NCBI GenBank assembly: GCA_018266105.1
Contig: JAFEBA010000047.1
Span: 8,546 to 42,937, forward strand
Direction: 5' to 3'
From: a bacterium
Lineage (GTDB): Bacteria; Vulcanimicrobiota; Xenobia; Xenobiales; JADMJV01
Length of the DNA stretch: 34,392 nucleotides
A program made the translations under genes and the position numbers. Under the pieces are notes generated by a model. It saw only the letters and a list, made by a program, of their open reading frames with translations, did not search any database and was not told the origin of the DNA. Positions 1-6,896 of this stretch are shown in pieces (positions within the stretch are counted from its first letter, which is position 1; each line of letters opens with the position of its first letter).

Positions 1-1511
1 TGACCGAGAAGTTCCTGCTCTACGGGAACGCGATCCATCTCGCCGGCACGGTGACGGCGCGCAAGAACCAGCGGGCCACGGCCTCGGACTGGATGGAGCT
101 GGAAAAGCAGCGCGGCATCTCCATCACCTCCACCGTGCTTTCCTTTGAATATCAGGGCTACCGAGTCAACCTGCTGGACACGCCGGGCCACCAGGACTTC
201 TCCGAGGACACCTACCGAACGCTGCTGGCCGCCGATGCGGCCGTTATGATCCTGGACGCAGCCCGCGGCATCCAGGCCCAAACCCTGAAACTCTTTGATG
301 TCTGCAAGCAGCGCAAAATGCCGCTCTTTACCTTCATCAACAAGATGGACCGTCCGGCCCTGGACGCGCTGGACTTGCTCAGTGAAATCGAAAGCACCCT
401 GGGCATCAAAACCGTCGCCATGAACTGGCCTCTGGGCAACGGCGTTACCTTCAAAGGCGTCTACGATCTGCACGAGCACCAGGTGCACTGGTTCGAGCGC
501 GGCGAGGACCGCCGCGGCCGGGCCGAGGTGACCCGGCTCCAGGCCGACGATCCCATGATCAAAGAGACCTGCGACTCGGAAACCTACAAGAACTTCATCG
601 ACGGCGTGGAACTGCTGGAAGCCAACGAACCCTTTGATCCAAAGCAGTTCGCAACCGGCGAACAGACCCCGGTTTACTTTGGCTCGGCTGCCAACAACTT
701 TGGCGTGCAGTTGTTTCTGGACCAGTTTCTGAACATGGCTCCGACCCCCACCGCCCGCAAAGTTCCGGACGGTGAGCCGGTGGCCCCCGACAGCGAGAAA
801 TTCAGCGGCTTCATTTTCAAAATTCAGGCCGACATGAACCCTAAGCACCGAGACCACGTGGCCTTCGTGCGCATCGCCTCGGGACGTTTCGAGCGCGGAA
901 TGAAGGTCAAGAACACCCGAACCGGCGAGACCCTGCGTCTGTCCACGCCTATGCAACTCTTTGCGCAGTCGCGAGAGACTGTGGATGAGGCCTTCCCAGG
1001 CGATGTGGTGGGCCTGGTCAACGCTGGCGACCTGGCCCTGGGCGATACTCTGTATGATTCCGGAAAAGCCTTCCGCTTCGAACCCATCCCTCAGTTTCCG
1101 CCCGAGCACTTTATGCGCCTGACAGTGACCGACCCCTCACGCCGCAAGCAGTTCCGCAAGGCTCTTGACCAGCTGACCCTGGAGGGTGCGGTTCAGGTGT
1201 TCTGGCTGGATGAAGCCACCACCTATGACCCCATTCTGGGTGCGGTCGGCCAGCTGCAGTTTGAAGTGGTGGAGCATCGCCTCCGCCAGGACTATAACGT
1301 GGAAGTCCACATGGAGCCGATGTCCTTCAAGTTCGTGCGCTGGACCGAGAACCCGGAAGGCAAACCCCTGCAACTCTCGCGCTCCACTCGCCAGGCCAAG
1401 GACAACTGGGAGCGCTCGGTACTGCTCTTCCCTGGCCAGTGGGACATGGACTACGCCAAAGAAAAAAATAAGGAACTGGTGCTCAACGCTCTGTCGACCT
1501 TTGGCAAATAG
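1..1511 (+). CDS. prfC: Peptide chain release factor 3 (RF3), 5'-truncated by the window edge
   Basis: Translational GTPase that recycles RF1/RF2 from the ribosome after peptide release; cytoplasmic. The frame is open from base 3 with 502 residues visible against about 529 in E. coli RF3, so only the first 20-odd residues, including the P-loop, are missing. The first visible residues TEKFLLYG follow directly on the P-loop in the family. Further RF3 signatures are SDWMELEKQRGISITS (switch I), NLLDTPGHQDFSEDTYRTL (G3, with the RF3-type extension), FINKMDRP (G4), FSGFIFKIQADMNPKHRDHVAF (domain II, quoted in part) and EGAVQVFW with GAVGQLQFEVV in domain III. A GTG in frame at 51 is internal, not the start. 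The stop at 1509-1511 is followed 39 bases later by a small gene on the same strand. Very secure call. Confidence 0.97.
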   Translation, partial: TEKFLLYGNAIHLAGTVTARKNQRATASDWMELEKQRGISITSTVLSFEYQGYRVNLLDTPGHQDFSEDTYRTLLAADAAVMILDAARGIQAQTLKLFDVCKQRKMPLFTFINKMDRPALDALDLLSEIESTLGIKTVAMNWPLGNGVTFKGVYDLHEHQVHWFERGEDRRGRAEVTRLQADDPMIKETCDSETYKNFIDGVELLEANEPFDPKQFATGEQTPVYFGSAANNFGVQLFLDQFLNMAPTPTARKVPDGEPVAPDSEKFSGFIFKIQADMNPKHRDHVAFVRIASGRFERGMKVKNTRTGETLRLSTPMQLFAQSRETVDEAFPGDVVGLVNAGDLALGDTLYDSGKAFRFEPIPQFPPEHFMRLTVTDPSRRKQFRKALDQLTLEGAVQVFWLDEATTYDPILGAVGQLQFEVVEHRLRQDYNVEVHMEPMSFKFVRWTENPEGKPLQLSRSTRQAKDNWERSVLLFPGQWDMDYAKEKNKELVLNALSTFGK

Positions 1512-1550
1512 TTGGCAAGGTTTCGTTCAGGCCCCGTGGAAAGAATCAAC

Positions 1551-1727
1551 ATGTCCGAGCAACCCGATTACATCGTCTACCAGCCCACCGCCCCCAGCGT
1601 GGGCTCGGCCCGCCCCAGCGGCGAAGCCGGCGAAAAAACCTATCCTCTGACAGAGGGTCTCTGGCAGCAAGAGACCCTGGGCGTGCTGGAGATGTATAGC
1701 GATAAGGGCAAGTTCTCCAAACCCTAG
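1551..1727 (+). CDS. Small protein of unknown function (58 aa)
   Basis: Short, polar protein with no signal peptide, membrane segment or motif that I recognise. The ATG at 1551 is preceded by a GGAAAG ribosome-binding sequence at 1538-1543; a longer reading from a TTG at 1512 has no such support. Its stop TAG overlaps the GTG of the next gene by one base (TAGTG at 1725-1729), an arrangement typical of translational coupling, so the two probably make linked products. It follows prfC by 39 bases on the same strand and may be co-transcribed with it. The sequence is Pro/Ser/Gly rich in the middle and ends in a short, more ordered segment (TEGLWQQETLGVLEMYSDKG). No function can be assigned. Confidence 0.6.
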   Translation: MSEQPDYIVYQPTAPSVGSARPSGEAGEKTYPLTEGLWQQETLGVLEMYSDKGKFSKP

Positions 1728-2284
1728 TGCACTACAACGAATGGAAAGCGAAGCGGCGCCGCGAGGAAGCGGAAGCCGCAAACAATCCCTTTGAGCCCAG
1801 CTCGGAAGGGACCCCTCCTCCCCCTCCCCCGCCGGATGGTTCCGAAGATTTTCAGTGGAACGAAGACCGGGACCGGGCCATTCAGGAGCTGCTCGAAACC
1901 ACCGTACCCGGCACCCTGCCGGCCGTACATTTACAGATTCAGACGATTCGTCACGGACTGATCGAGAAAACCATTCCCGCCGAACGGGCCCAGCAGCTCC
2001 TGGCCGAAGTCGACAAGTATCTGACCGACCTGATCCGCAAGGAGGAGGCCAAGGTTCCCATCGATCACCCCGAAGTCAGCAAGGCGCGCGAGGAAAAGCT
2101 CAAGGCCCTTTACGCCTGGCGCGAATCGGCCGGCTCTCTGCGCGAGTATTCCAACGAGGAACGCAGCGTTTATCTGGACGTGGCGGCCTATGCCGCCGAC
2201 CAGGGCAGCGCCTTCCTGGCCACGGCGCGACGGCTGTTGCTGCAGTGCGAACCTGAACCCGAAGAAGAAGAGCTAGAGGATTAG
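1727..2284 (+). CDS. Charged, probably coiled-coil protein of unknown function (185 aa)
   Basis: Not recognised. The N-terminal 35 residues are basic/acidic and end in a run of seven prolines. Residues about 45-150 are Glu/Lys/Arg/Leu-rich and look helical, with an RAIQELLETT-type helix and a segment rich in KEEAK and REEKLKAL, so a helical bundle or coiled coil is likely. The C-terminus is strongly acidic (EPEPEEEELED). There is no signal peptide or membrane segment. The GTG start is chosen because it overlaps the stop of the preceding small gene (TAGTG), implying coupled translation. Its 3' end overlaps the 3' end of nth on the other strand by 12 bases. Confidence 0.7.
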   Translation: MHYNEWKAKRRREEAEAANNPFEPSSEGTPPPPPPPDGSEDFQWNEDRDRAIQELLETTVPGTLPAVHLQIQTIRHGLIEKTIPAERAQQLLAEVDKYLTDLIRKEEAKVPIDHPEVSKAREEKLKALYAWRESAGSLREYSNEERSVYLDVAAYAADQGSAFLATARRLLLQCEPEPEEEELED

Positions 2285-2902
2285 GGCCGAGGGACACAGA
2301 TCGGCCAGACAGCATTCTCCGCATCGTGGCTTCTTGGCCAGGCACACGTAGCGGCCGTGAAGCAGCAGCCGGGAAGAGCCCTGGCTCCAATCCTTTTTCG
2401 GCAGCAGCTTCTGCAGCTCCATTTCCACCTCTTCGGCATCTTGCTTGTCGGTCAACTGCAGGCGACGAGCTACCCGGCCCACGTGGGTATCCACGATGAT
2501 GCCCGGCTGGCCGAAGCACTCGCCCAGAATCAGGTTGGCCGTTTTGCGACCCACCCCGGGCAGACTGGTCAGTTCTTCCATGCTCTGGGGCACCTGCCCG
2601 CCAAAGCGGTCCACCAGGTGGGCACTGCAGGCCTGGATGGAGCGAGCTTTGTTGCGATAAAAGCCGGTGGGCCGCACCACCTCCTCCACCTGATCCGGGG
2701 CGGCCAGGCTAAGCTGCTGAGGCCCCGGCCAACGCGCGAAAAGACTGGGAGTCACCTGATTGACTCGCTCATCGGTGCACTGGGCCGACAAAATGGTGGC
2801 GATCACCAGTTCAAAGGGGCTGGAATGCTGCAATTCCACTTTGGGCTCGGGGATACTGACCCTCAGCCGCTTGAGGGTTTCGCTGGCTCGTTTTCTGCTC
2901 AT
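2273..2902 (-). CDS. nth: Endonuclease III, base-excision-repair DNA glycosylase/AP lyase
   Basis: Removes oxidised pyrimidines and nicks at the abasic site by beta-elimination. 209 aa, normal for the family. The helix-hairpin-helix motif is LPGVGRKTANLIL (residues 114-126), with catalytic Lys120 in GRKTA and catalytic Asp138 in IVDTHVGRV. The [4Fe-4S] cluster ligands Cys187, Cys194, Cys197 and Cys203 have the canonical C-x6-C-x2-C-x5-C spacing. The ATG abuts the TAA stop of the upstream orphan FlhA-like gene (TAAATG), so the two form a unit. The 3' end overlaps the converging acidic protein gene by 12 bases. All key residues are present, so the enzyme should be active. Confidence 0.97.
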   Translation of the reverse strand: MSRKRASETLKRLRVSIPEPKVELQHSSPFELVIATILSAQCTDERVNQVTPSLFARWPGPQQLSLAAPDQVEEVVRPTGFYRNKARSIQACSAHLVDRFGGQVPQSMEELTSLPGVGRKTANLILGECFGQPGIIVDTHVGRVARRLQLTDKQDAEEVEMELQKLLPKKDWSQGSSRLLLHGRYVCLAKKPRCGECCLADLCPSALIL

Positions 2903-4018
2903 TTAGTTGGGCCAGCGATTGGTTGGGTAAGGCAGATGAGAACTGGCCGCGCCACTAAACTTCAGGCTGGAGTCGAGAGCTTCCAAACGGATTTCCGGAG
3001 GCTTATCCTCGATCGCCAGAACCGTCACCTGCTGGCTGCCGCTCCGCATCAATTCGGCCCAGGCCCGACGATAGCGACTGGTGACCACGAAGGTGGGAAA
3101 AGCTTGCTGTTCGCGAAAGGCAGCCAGACGAGAGTAGCCGAGATGCAAAGCCTGCTGCTTTTGACTCTCGCCACCGGCGGCCAGGCCGGCCTGAGAATCG
3201 TCGATCTTCCAAACCAGCAAGGTCTCTCGGCCCTCACAGGCTTTCTGATAAAGCACCGGTGCCAGGCGGCGGCGAACAAAGTCAAGCAATGCTTGCGGGG
3301 AACTCTTGACCGGCTCGTGCAGAGCCAGTTCCAGCAAAACCGCGTCCAGATCTCGAATGGAAACCCGCTCGCGCAAGAGCATACCCAAAATCAGGCGCAG
3401 TTTGGCCTCGGTCAGACCGGCCTGCCGGGCCTGCCGCCAGGCCTCCTGGGATTCCATCAGCAGAGCGTCCAGGGGGGAGCGGGTGAAGATTTCCTGGGCG
3501 TGGACCCGGGCGACCTCGGTGAGATGGGTGGCGATCACGGCCTTGGGGGTGAAGCGCATATGCAGTTCGCTGGCTTCCACCACTTCCTCATCGGGGATCC
3601 AGATGGAAGGCATGGAGTAAACCGGATCGTTGACCGAGGTCCCGGTGGGATAGTCGCGACGGAGCGCGGCCAGATGATCGCCGTGGGCGAAAAACAAGGT
3701 CTGACGTGGAAAGACCTGGCCGCGCGCGGCCAGGTACTCGCCCACCGTGATCTCGTACTGGTTGGGAGCCAGAGTGACCTTGTTGCGGAAACGCACCGAC
3801 GGCAGGTAGAAGCCCAGCTCCATATAGATATGGCGTCGAATGGACTTGCAGGACTCCAGCAGAGCCGCGTTCTCCCCTTCAACCAGGGGAATCAAGGCAT
3901 TGCCCAGCAAAACCTCTACGGTAGAGAGCTTCAAGGGTCCAAACTGCTTGTGAATCTCGTCCGGGTCCTCGGCCAGATGATTCACGGCCAGTTCTTCAGG
4001 TTCGCCTGCTTGGTCCAT
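2903..4018 (-). CDS. Stand-alone soluble FlhA/FHIPEP C-terminal-domain protein (371 aa)
   Basis: The whole protein matches only the cytoplasmic part of the type III/flagellar export gate FlhA (SctV). Recognisable pieces in order: LKLSTVEVLLGNALIPLVEG (FlhA_C entry, residues about 29-48), SIRRHIYMELGFYLPSVRFRN (about 59-79), NQYEITVGEYLAARGQV, a PVYSMPSIWI stretch, FTPKAVIATHLTEVARVHAQEI, MLLRERVSIRDLDAVLLELA, and a terminal FPTFVVTSRYRRAW segment. These correspond to the subdomain order of FlhA_C. The eight-helix membrane gate and the FHIPEP signature are absent: there is no hydrophobic helix and only about 28 residues precede the domain. No other flagellar or type III gene is in the window. 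Its stop abuts the nth ATG. Family assignment is from motif memory; the function is unknown. Confidence 0.75.
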   Translation of the reverse strand: MDQAGEPEELAVNHLAEDPDEIHKQFGPLKLSTVEVLLGNALIPLVEGENAALLESCKSIRRHIYMELGFYLPSVRFRNKVTLAPNQYEITVGEYLAARGQVFPRQTLFFAHGDHLAALRRDYPTGTSVNDPVYSMPSIWIPDEEVVEASELHMRFTPKAVIATHLTEVARVHAQEIFTRSPLDALLMESQEAWRQARQAGLTEAKLRLILGMLLRERVSIRDLDAVLLELALHEPVKSSPQALLDFVRRRLAPVLYQKACEGRETLLVWKIDDSQAGLAAGGESQKQQALHLGYSRLAAFREQQAFPTFVVTSRYRRAWAELMRSGSQQVTVLAIEDKPPEIRLEALDSSLKFSGAASSHLPYPTNRWPN

Positions 4019-4052
4019 TGTTGTATGTTAGCAGATCAGAGGGGGTAGGAGA

Positions 4053-5057
4053 ATGCCGATTCGCCTTCTGGCCGTATTTTTAATCTTGCTCGGGATGGTG
4101 TTGCTGGCCATCTTTCAAGACGGGCGCAGCCGCCTGTTGGCGCTCTGGTTCGTGGTGGGCGGTCTGGCCCTGTGGCGCGCCCGCCCCCGCGAGGTGCTGC
4201 TTTGGGGCTTTAGCTTCTCAGGCCTGCTCCTGCTGATGCCGGGAACCCGTGGGGGGCGTCCCATCGGCAACCAGAGCGCCTTCTGGCTTCGCCTCTCCCC
4301 TCTCAATCTCGTCACCGAGCGCGATCTGAGCGCCCTGGGCATCTGGTTCTTCTACGGCGGCTCCTCCCGGGTGCGCCAGGCGGTGGCCCCGATCTATGAC
4401 GAAATGGAAAGCCGGCCTGAGTACGCCCAAGAGTGCCTGGCCGCTCCCTACGCCTTGAACGACCTGTTCGGGGGAAGCCCCGGTTCGGGACACCTGTTCT
4501 ATTATGCTCCCCGCCAGTCCCATCACAAGCTGCTGCTGTTTCTGCATGGCGCTATGGGCAACCTGAAATGCTATACCAGCTTCTGGCAAGGCTGGGCCCA
4601 GCAGCACCATTACAGCGTGGTCTGCCCCACCTTTGGCTTCGGCTTCTGGATGCGCCCGGGAGGCCTGGAGACGGCCGTAGAAGCCTATCAATACGCTCAT
4701 CGCAATCTGGACGTGGAACCTGGAGGATGCTTGCTGGTGGGTCTCTCCAATGGCGCCACTGGGGCTGTCCGTCTGGCTCTCAATCACCCAGAAATGGTCG
4801 AACACCTGGTGCTGGTCTCCCCGGTCCTGGAGCCGGAACTGGTGGGCAGCCCCGACTTCGCGCGGGCACTCAAGCATTCGCCCCTGGTCTTCGAAGGCGA
4901 CCTGGACGGCAATGTGCCCCCCGAGAGGGTGGAACAGGGAATACGCGCCATGCGAGACGCCGGAATCGAGGCAGACTATCGACTCCTGTCAGGCCACGAC
5001 CACTTCCTGATGTTCACCGCCCGAGATTTGCTCTTTCAGGCATTGGCTGATTTTTGA
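4053..5057 (+). CDS. Membrane-anchored alpha/beta hydrolase
   Basis: 334 aa. Three hydrophobic segments lie at the N-terminus (about 3-20, 28-42 and 48-63), followed by a soluble alpha/beta-hydrolase domain from about residue 145. The oxyanion region is LLLFLHGAMGN (160-170), the nucleophile elbow is GLSNG with Ser232, the acidic residue is Asp283 or Asp285 in EGDLDGNVPPE, and the catalytic His is in SGHDHF (His315 or His317). The late strand layout resembles esterase/dienelactone-hydrolase relatives, but the substrate cannot be told. It is divergent from the FlhA_C-like gene with only 34 bases between starts, leaving little room for two separate promoters. The start ATG has a GGGGGTAGGAGA ribosome-binding region immediately upstream. 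Confidence 0.8.
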   Translation: MPIRLLAVFLILLGMVLLAIFQDGRSRLLALWFVVGGLALWRARPREVLLWGFSFSGLLLLMPGTRGGRPIGNQSAFWLRLSPLNLVTERDLSALGIWFFYGGSSRVRQAVAPIYDEMESRPEYAQECLAAPYALNDLFGGSPGSGHLFYYAPRQSHHKLLLFLHGAMGNLKCYTSFWQGWAQQHHYSVVCPTFGFGFWMRPGGLETAVEAYQYAHRNLDVEPGGCLLVGLSNGATGAVRLALNHPEMVEHLVLVSPVLEPELVGSPDFARALKHSPLVFEGDLDGNVPPERVEQGIRAMRDAGIEADYRLLSGHDHFLMFTARDLLFQALADF

Positions 5058-5147
5058 GATCCTTTCAGGGCCCCGGGATAGCCTCTGCAAAAATCGAGAC
5101 AAATCCCGTGAACATTTCAGCCCAAACCTTGATTCGGTCGGCTCCAA

Positions 5148-5184
5148 GCCCGAAACGGTGGTGCACAACCTGCCCCTTTCGGGC
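5148..5184. repeat. Inverted repeat, 8-bp arms
   Basis: GCCCGAAA at 5148-5155 is complementary to TTTCGGGC at 5177-5184 with a 21-base loop. It lies between the hydrolase and the EF-hand gene. No T-run follows, so it is at best a weak terminator for the hydrolase or a leader element of the EF-hand gene. Confidence 0.35.
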
Positions 5185-5276
5185 AGATCCCGGCCGGCCC
5201 GGTACGCCTCTCCCTGGCCAGTTGATCGAGCCTGAAGTGTAATGGACTCCGGAACATCGCAGAAGGAGTCTTGATC

Positions 5277-5648
5277 ATGAAACGCTGGATACTTACGGGA
5301 CTGGCCGCGCTCGGCTGCTTGGGCGCAATGGCCCAGGCCTATCCTGAAAAGCCCGGAATGAACAGCCCGCTGTGGCCGGCCACCTGGGCTCGCTACGACA
5401 CCAACGGTGACGGCAAACTGGAAGACGGCGAATGGAAAATCCTGCGAGAGCGACGTAATGAAGGCGATCTCTCACTCTGGAAACGCTTTGATCTGGACAA
5501 AAATGGTCAGGTTGACGACCAGGAAATTGCCGATGCCCGCCTGGACTACGAGCGCTGGGCCAAGAAAAATCAGCGCGAATTCGACCGCAACCACGATGGC
5601 GAGTTGGACGACCAGGAACGCATGGAATGGCGGCGCAGCTGCCCCTAA
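5277..5648 (+). CDS. Secreted EF-hand calcium-binding protein
   Basis: 123 aa with a Sec signal peptide (MKRWILTGLAALGCLGAMAQA, cleavage after AQA). Three EF-hand loops follow: DTNGDGKLEDGE, DLDKNGQVDDQE and DRNHDGELDDQE, each with acidic or Asn residues at positions 1, 3, 5 and 12 and Gly at 6. It should bind Ca2+ outside the cytoplasm, though its partner is unknown. The ATG at 5277 is preferred over a TTG at 5271 because AGAAGGAG at 5261-5268 sits eight bases before it. The TAA stop falls in the loop of a perfect 10-bp hairpin. It converges on the Cys-rich repeat gene, 39 bases away. Confidence 0.88.
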   Translation: MKRWILTGLAALGCLGAMAQAYPEKPGMNSPLWPATWARYDTNGDGKLEDGEWKILRERRNEGDLSLWKRFDLDKNGQVDDQEIADARLDYERWAKKNQREFDRNHDGELDDQERMEWRRSCP

Positions 5649-5658
5649 GGGCAGCTGC
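5635..5658. terminator. Hairpin over the EF-hand stop codon, no T-run
   Basis: GCAGCTGCCC (5635-5644) and GGGCAGCTGC (5649-5658) form a perfect 10-bp stem with a CTAA loop that contains the TAA stop. It is symmetrical and lies at a convergent junction, so it could act on both strands, but there is no U-tract on either side. Confidence 0.4.
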
Positions 5659-5687
5659 CGGCCAGGCGGACACCGGCTTGATGCGTG

Positions 5688-6137
5688 TTACATGTTGACC
5701 GGGGAAGCGCAGCCACCCTTACCTTTGCAAGAGTTCTTGGCGGCGCAGCCGTTGTCGCCTGATTTGCAACCGCCCTGAGCCTTGCAGTTGTTTTTGCCTT
5801 TACAGTCGTGCTTGGCGGTGGCGCAACCCCCCTTACCCTTGCACGAATTCTTCCCAGCACAGTCATTGCTGGCCGATTTGCATCCACCCTTGCCTTTGCA
5901 AGAGTTTTTACCCTTGCAAGAGTGCAGGTCCTTTCCTTTACAGCTGCTTTTAGCCTGGCATCCATCCTTGCCGTTGCAGGAGGCCCGGTCCAGGGCCAGA
6001 TAGATGCCGCTGGGATGAACTTCAGCCTGGGTCAGGACGTGATCGCCGGGGCCCGGGTTGACCGCCTGGGCAGACTGAGCCCCACCCAAAAGAAGTCCAG
6101 CCATCACGGCGCTCATCAGGCTCTTCTTCTTACTCAT
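5688..6137 (-). CDS. Secreted Cys-rich tandem-repeat protein, bufferin/BufA2-like
   Basis: 149 aa. The signal peptide ends at AQA (residue 25). After a linker of about 28 residues the protein is built on CxGKxxC units, with 15 Cys in total. Residues 74-149 are four perfect-length 19-residue units starting at Cys74, Cys93, Cys112 and Cys131, consensus C-x-[GA]-K-N-[SN]-C-K-[GA]-[KQ]-G-G-C-x6. Lys-rich Cys repeats of the NSCKGKGGC kind occur in periplasmic bufferin-type (BufA2) metallophores and related proteins, some modified by MNIO (DUF692) enzymes; that match is from memory. No MNIO gene is present here. The start at 6137 is chosen because GGAG lies nine bases upstream and a signal peptide follows; a longer reading from 6242 does not start with one. 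Likely metal-binding and exported. Confidence 0.8.
   Translation of the reverse strand: MSKKKSLMSAVMAGLLLGGAQSAQAVNPGPGDHVLTQAEVHPSGIYLALDRASCNGKDGCQAKSSCKGKDLHSCKGKNSCKGKGGCKSASNDCAGKNSCKGKGGCATAKHDCKGKNNCKAQGGCKSGDNGCAAKNSCKGKGGCASPVNM
5691..5918 (-). repeat. Four tandem 57-bp coding repeats
   Basis: Encodes residues 74-149 of the Cys-rich protein, as four in-frame 57-bp units that match in spacing and in the Cys/Lys/Gly positions but vary at the last six codons of each unit. This indicates internal duplication followed by drift. Confidence 0.8.
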
Positions 6138-6171
6138 AACGTAAATCTCCAATTCGTCCCTCAAGATAAGA

Positions 6172-6197
6172 CTGGCCCGGGCTTTCGCCCGGACCAG
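6172..6197 (-). promoter_or_regulatory. GNRA-capped hairpin in the leader of the Cys-rich gene
   Basis: Read on the minus strand, CTGGTCCGGGC and GCCCGGGCCAG form an 11-bp stem (one G-T pair) closed by a GAAA tetraloop, ending about 34 bases before the ATG at 6137. It would lie inside the 5' untranslated region. An mRNA-stability or attenuation role is possible; no U-tract follows. Confidence 0.45.
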
Positions 6198-6267
6198 CTG
6201 CTTTTCTCCTAAAGCAAAGTTACTATCGCCCGGACGCGCCACCAGAGCGCAAACCCTGCTCTACCGA

Positions 6268-6306
6268 TGTGAACAGATTGTTAAAGATTTGTTACCAAAT
6301 TATGAA
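6268..6306 (-). promoter_or_regulatory. Four hexamers with 11-bp period (Pho-box-like operator)
   Basis: On the minus strand the hexamers TTCATA, GTAACA, TTAACA and TTCACA occur at 6306, 6295, 6284 and 6273, each separated by exactly five bases. Direct repeats of this kind with one-turn spacing are bound by PhoB/PhoP/OmpR-family regulators. The site is 131-170 bases upstream of the Cys-rich gene start, in the same orientation. Related pairs lie upstream of both C11 peptidase units. No good -10 element is visible next to it. Confidence 0.4.
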
Positions 6307-6896
6307 CCTAACAGTCTCTCGAGCAACTGCTCAGGGGTATCCACCACCCACAGGCGACTACGATCGCTGGGGTGATAGAATCCGCTTTCTACGGTGGTTT
6401 CTAACATCTGGATAAAGCCATCGTAGAATCCGGCTGTATTGAGCAGAGCCACAGGCTTCTGGTGGATCTCCAGCTTCTGCCAGGCCAGCGCTTCGCAAAT
6501 TTCGTCCAGAGTGCCGATTCCGCCCGGTAGGGCCACCAGAGCGTGGCACAGATCGTGCATCATCTGCTTGCGCTCGTGCATGGTCTCCACGATGTGAAGA
6601 TGCACGCCTTTGTGCCCCCACTCACGCTTGACCATATCGTGTGGAATGACGCCTTCCACTCGCCCGCCGCGAGCCGCGCATCCGTCGGCCACGGCCCCCA
6701 TGATTCCGCGCCCGCCGCCTCCATAGACGACTCCCCAGCCAGCATCGGCACAAAGCTCGCCCAATCGCCAGGCCTGTTGCACGAAGAGAGGATTATGACC
6801 GGGCGAGGAACCGCCGAAAACACAAAGCTTTTTCACGGGCTCGGGCTTCGTAGGGGCACAAGGGGTTCCTTTTACAGATTGCCAATAGGTCGCCAT
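6300..6896 (-). CDS. LOG-family Rossmann-fold nucleotide hydrolase (TIGR00730)
   Basis: 198 aa. Family members cleave nucleoside 5'-monophosphates (AMP, or cytokinin riboside monophosphate) to base plus ribose 5-phosphate. Hallmarks are KKLCVFGGSSPG at the first strand, VVYGGGGRGIMGAVADG, METMHERK-type Arg/Lys (MHERK, 106-110) and the catalytic PGGIGTLDE (124-132). The start is uncertain: an ATG at 6896 gives a 20-residue Pro-rich lead, whereas a GTG at 6836 begins right at VKKLCVFG as most homologues do. If the ATG is used, its codon overlaps the ATG of the divergent macro-like gene by two bases. Neither has a convincing ribosome-binding site. Confidence 0.88.
   Translation of the reverse strand: MATYWQSVKGTPCAPTKPEPVKKLCVFGGSSPGHNPLFVQQAWRLGELCADAGWGVVYGGGGRGIMGAVADGCAARGGRVEGVIPHDMVKREWGHKGVHLHIVETMHERKQMMHDLCHALVALPGGIGTLDEICEALAWQKLEIHQKPVALLNTAGFYDGFIQMLETTVESGFYHPSDRSRLWVVDTPEQLLERLLGS

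Noticed and set aside
2357..4048. 563-codon open frame on the plus strand opposite nth and the FlhA-like gene
   Set aside because: It is antisense to two genes with clear family motifs, and its translation has no recognisable domain and an odd Gln/Gly/His-rich composition.
5054..5242. 62-codon open frame after the hydrolase
   Set aside because: No ribosome-binding site, no recognisable sequence and Pro/Arg-rich composition typical of non-coding GC-rich DNA.
5691..5918. 57-bp repeats as a possible CRISPR array
   Set aside because: The units are in frame, follow one another without unique spacers and encode a Cys-rich protein; no cas gene is present.
6138..6242. N-terminal extension of the Cys-rich protein
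   Set aside because: The extension has no start signal and would hide the signal peptide; the hairpin and ribosome-binding site fit a leader instead.
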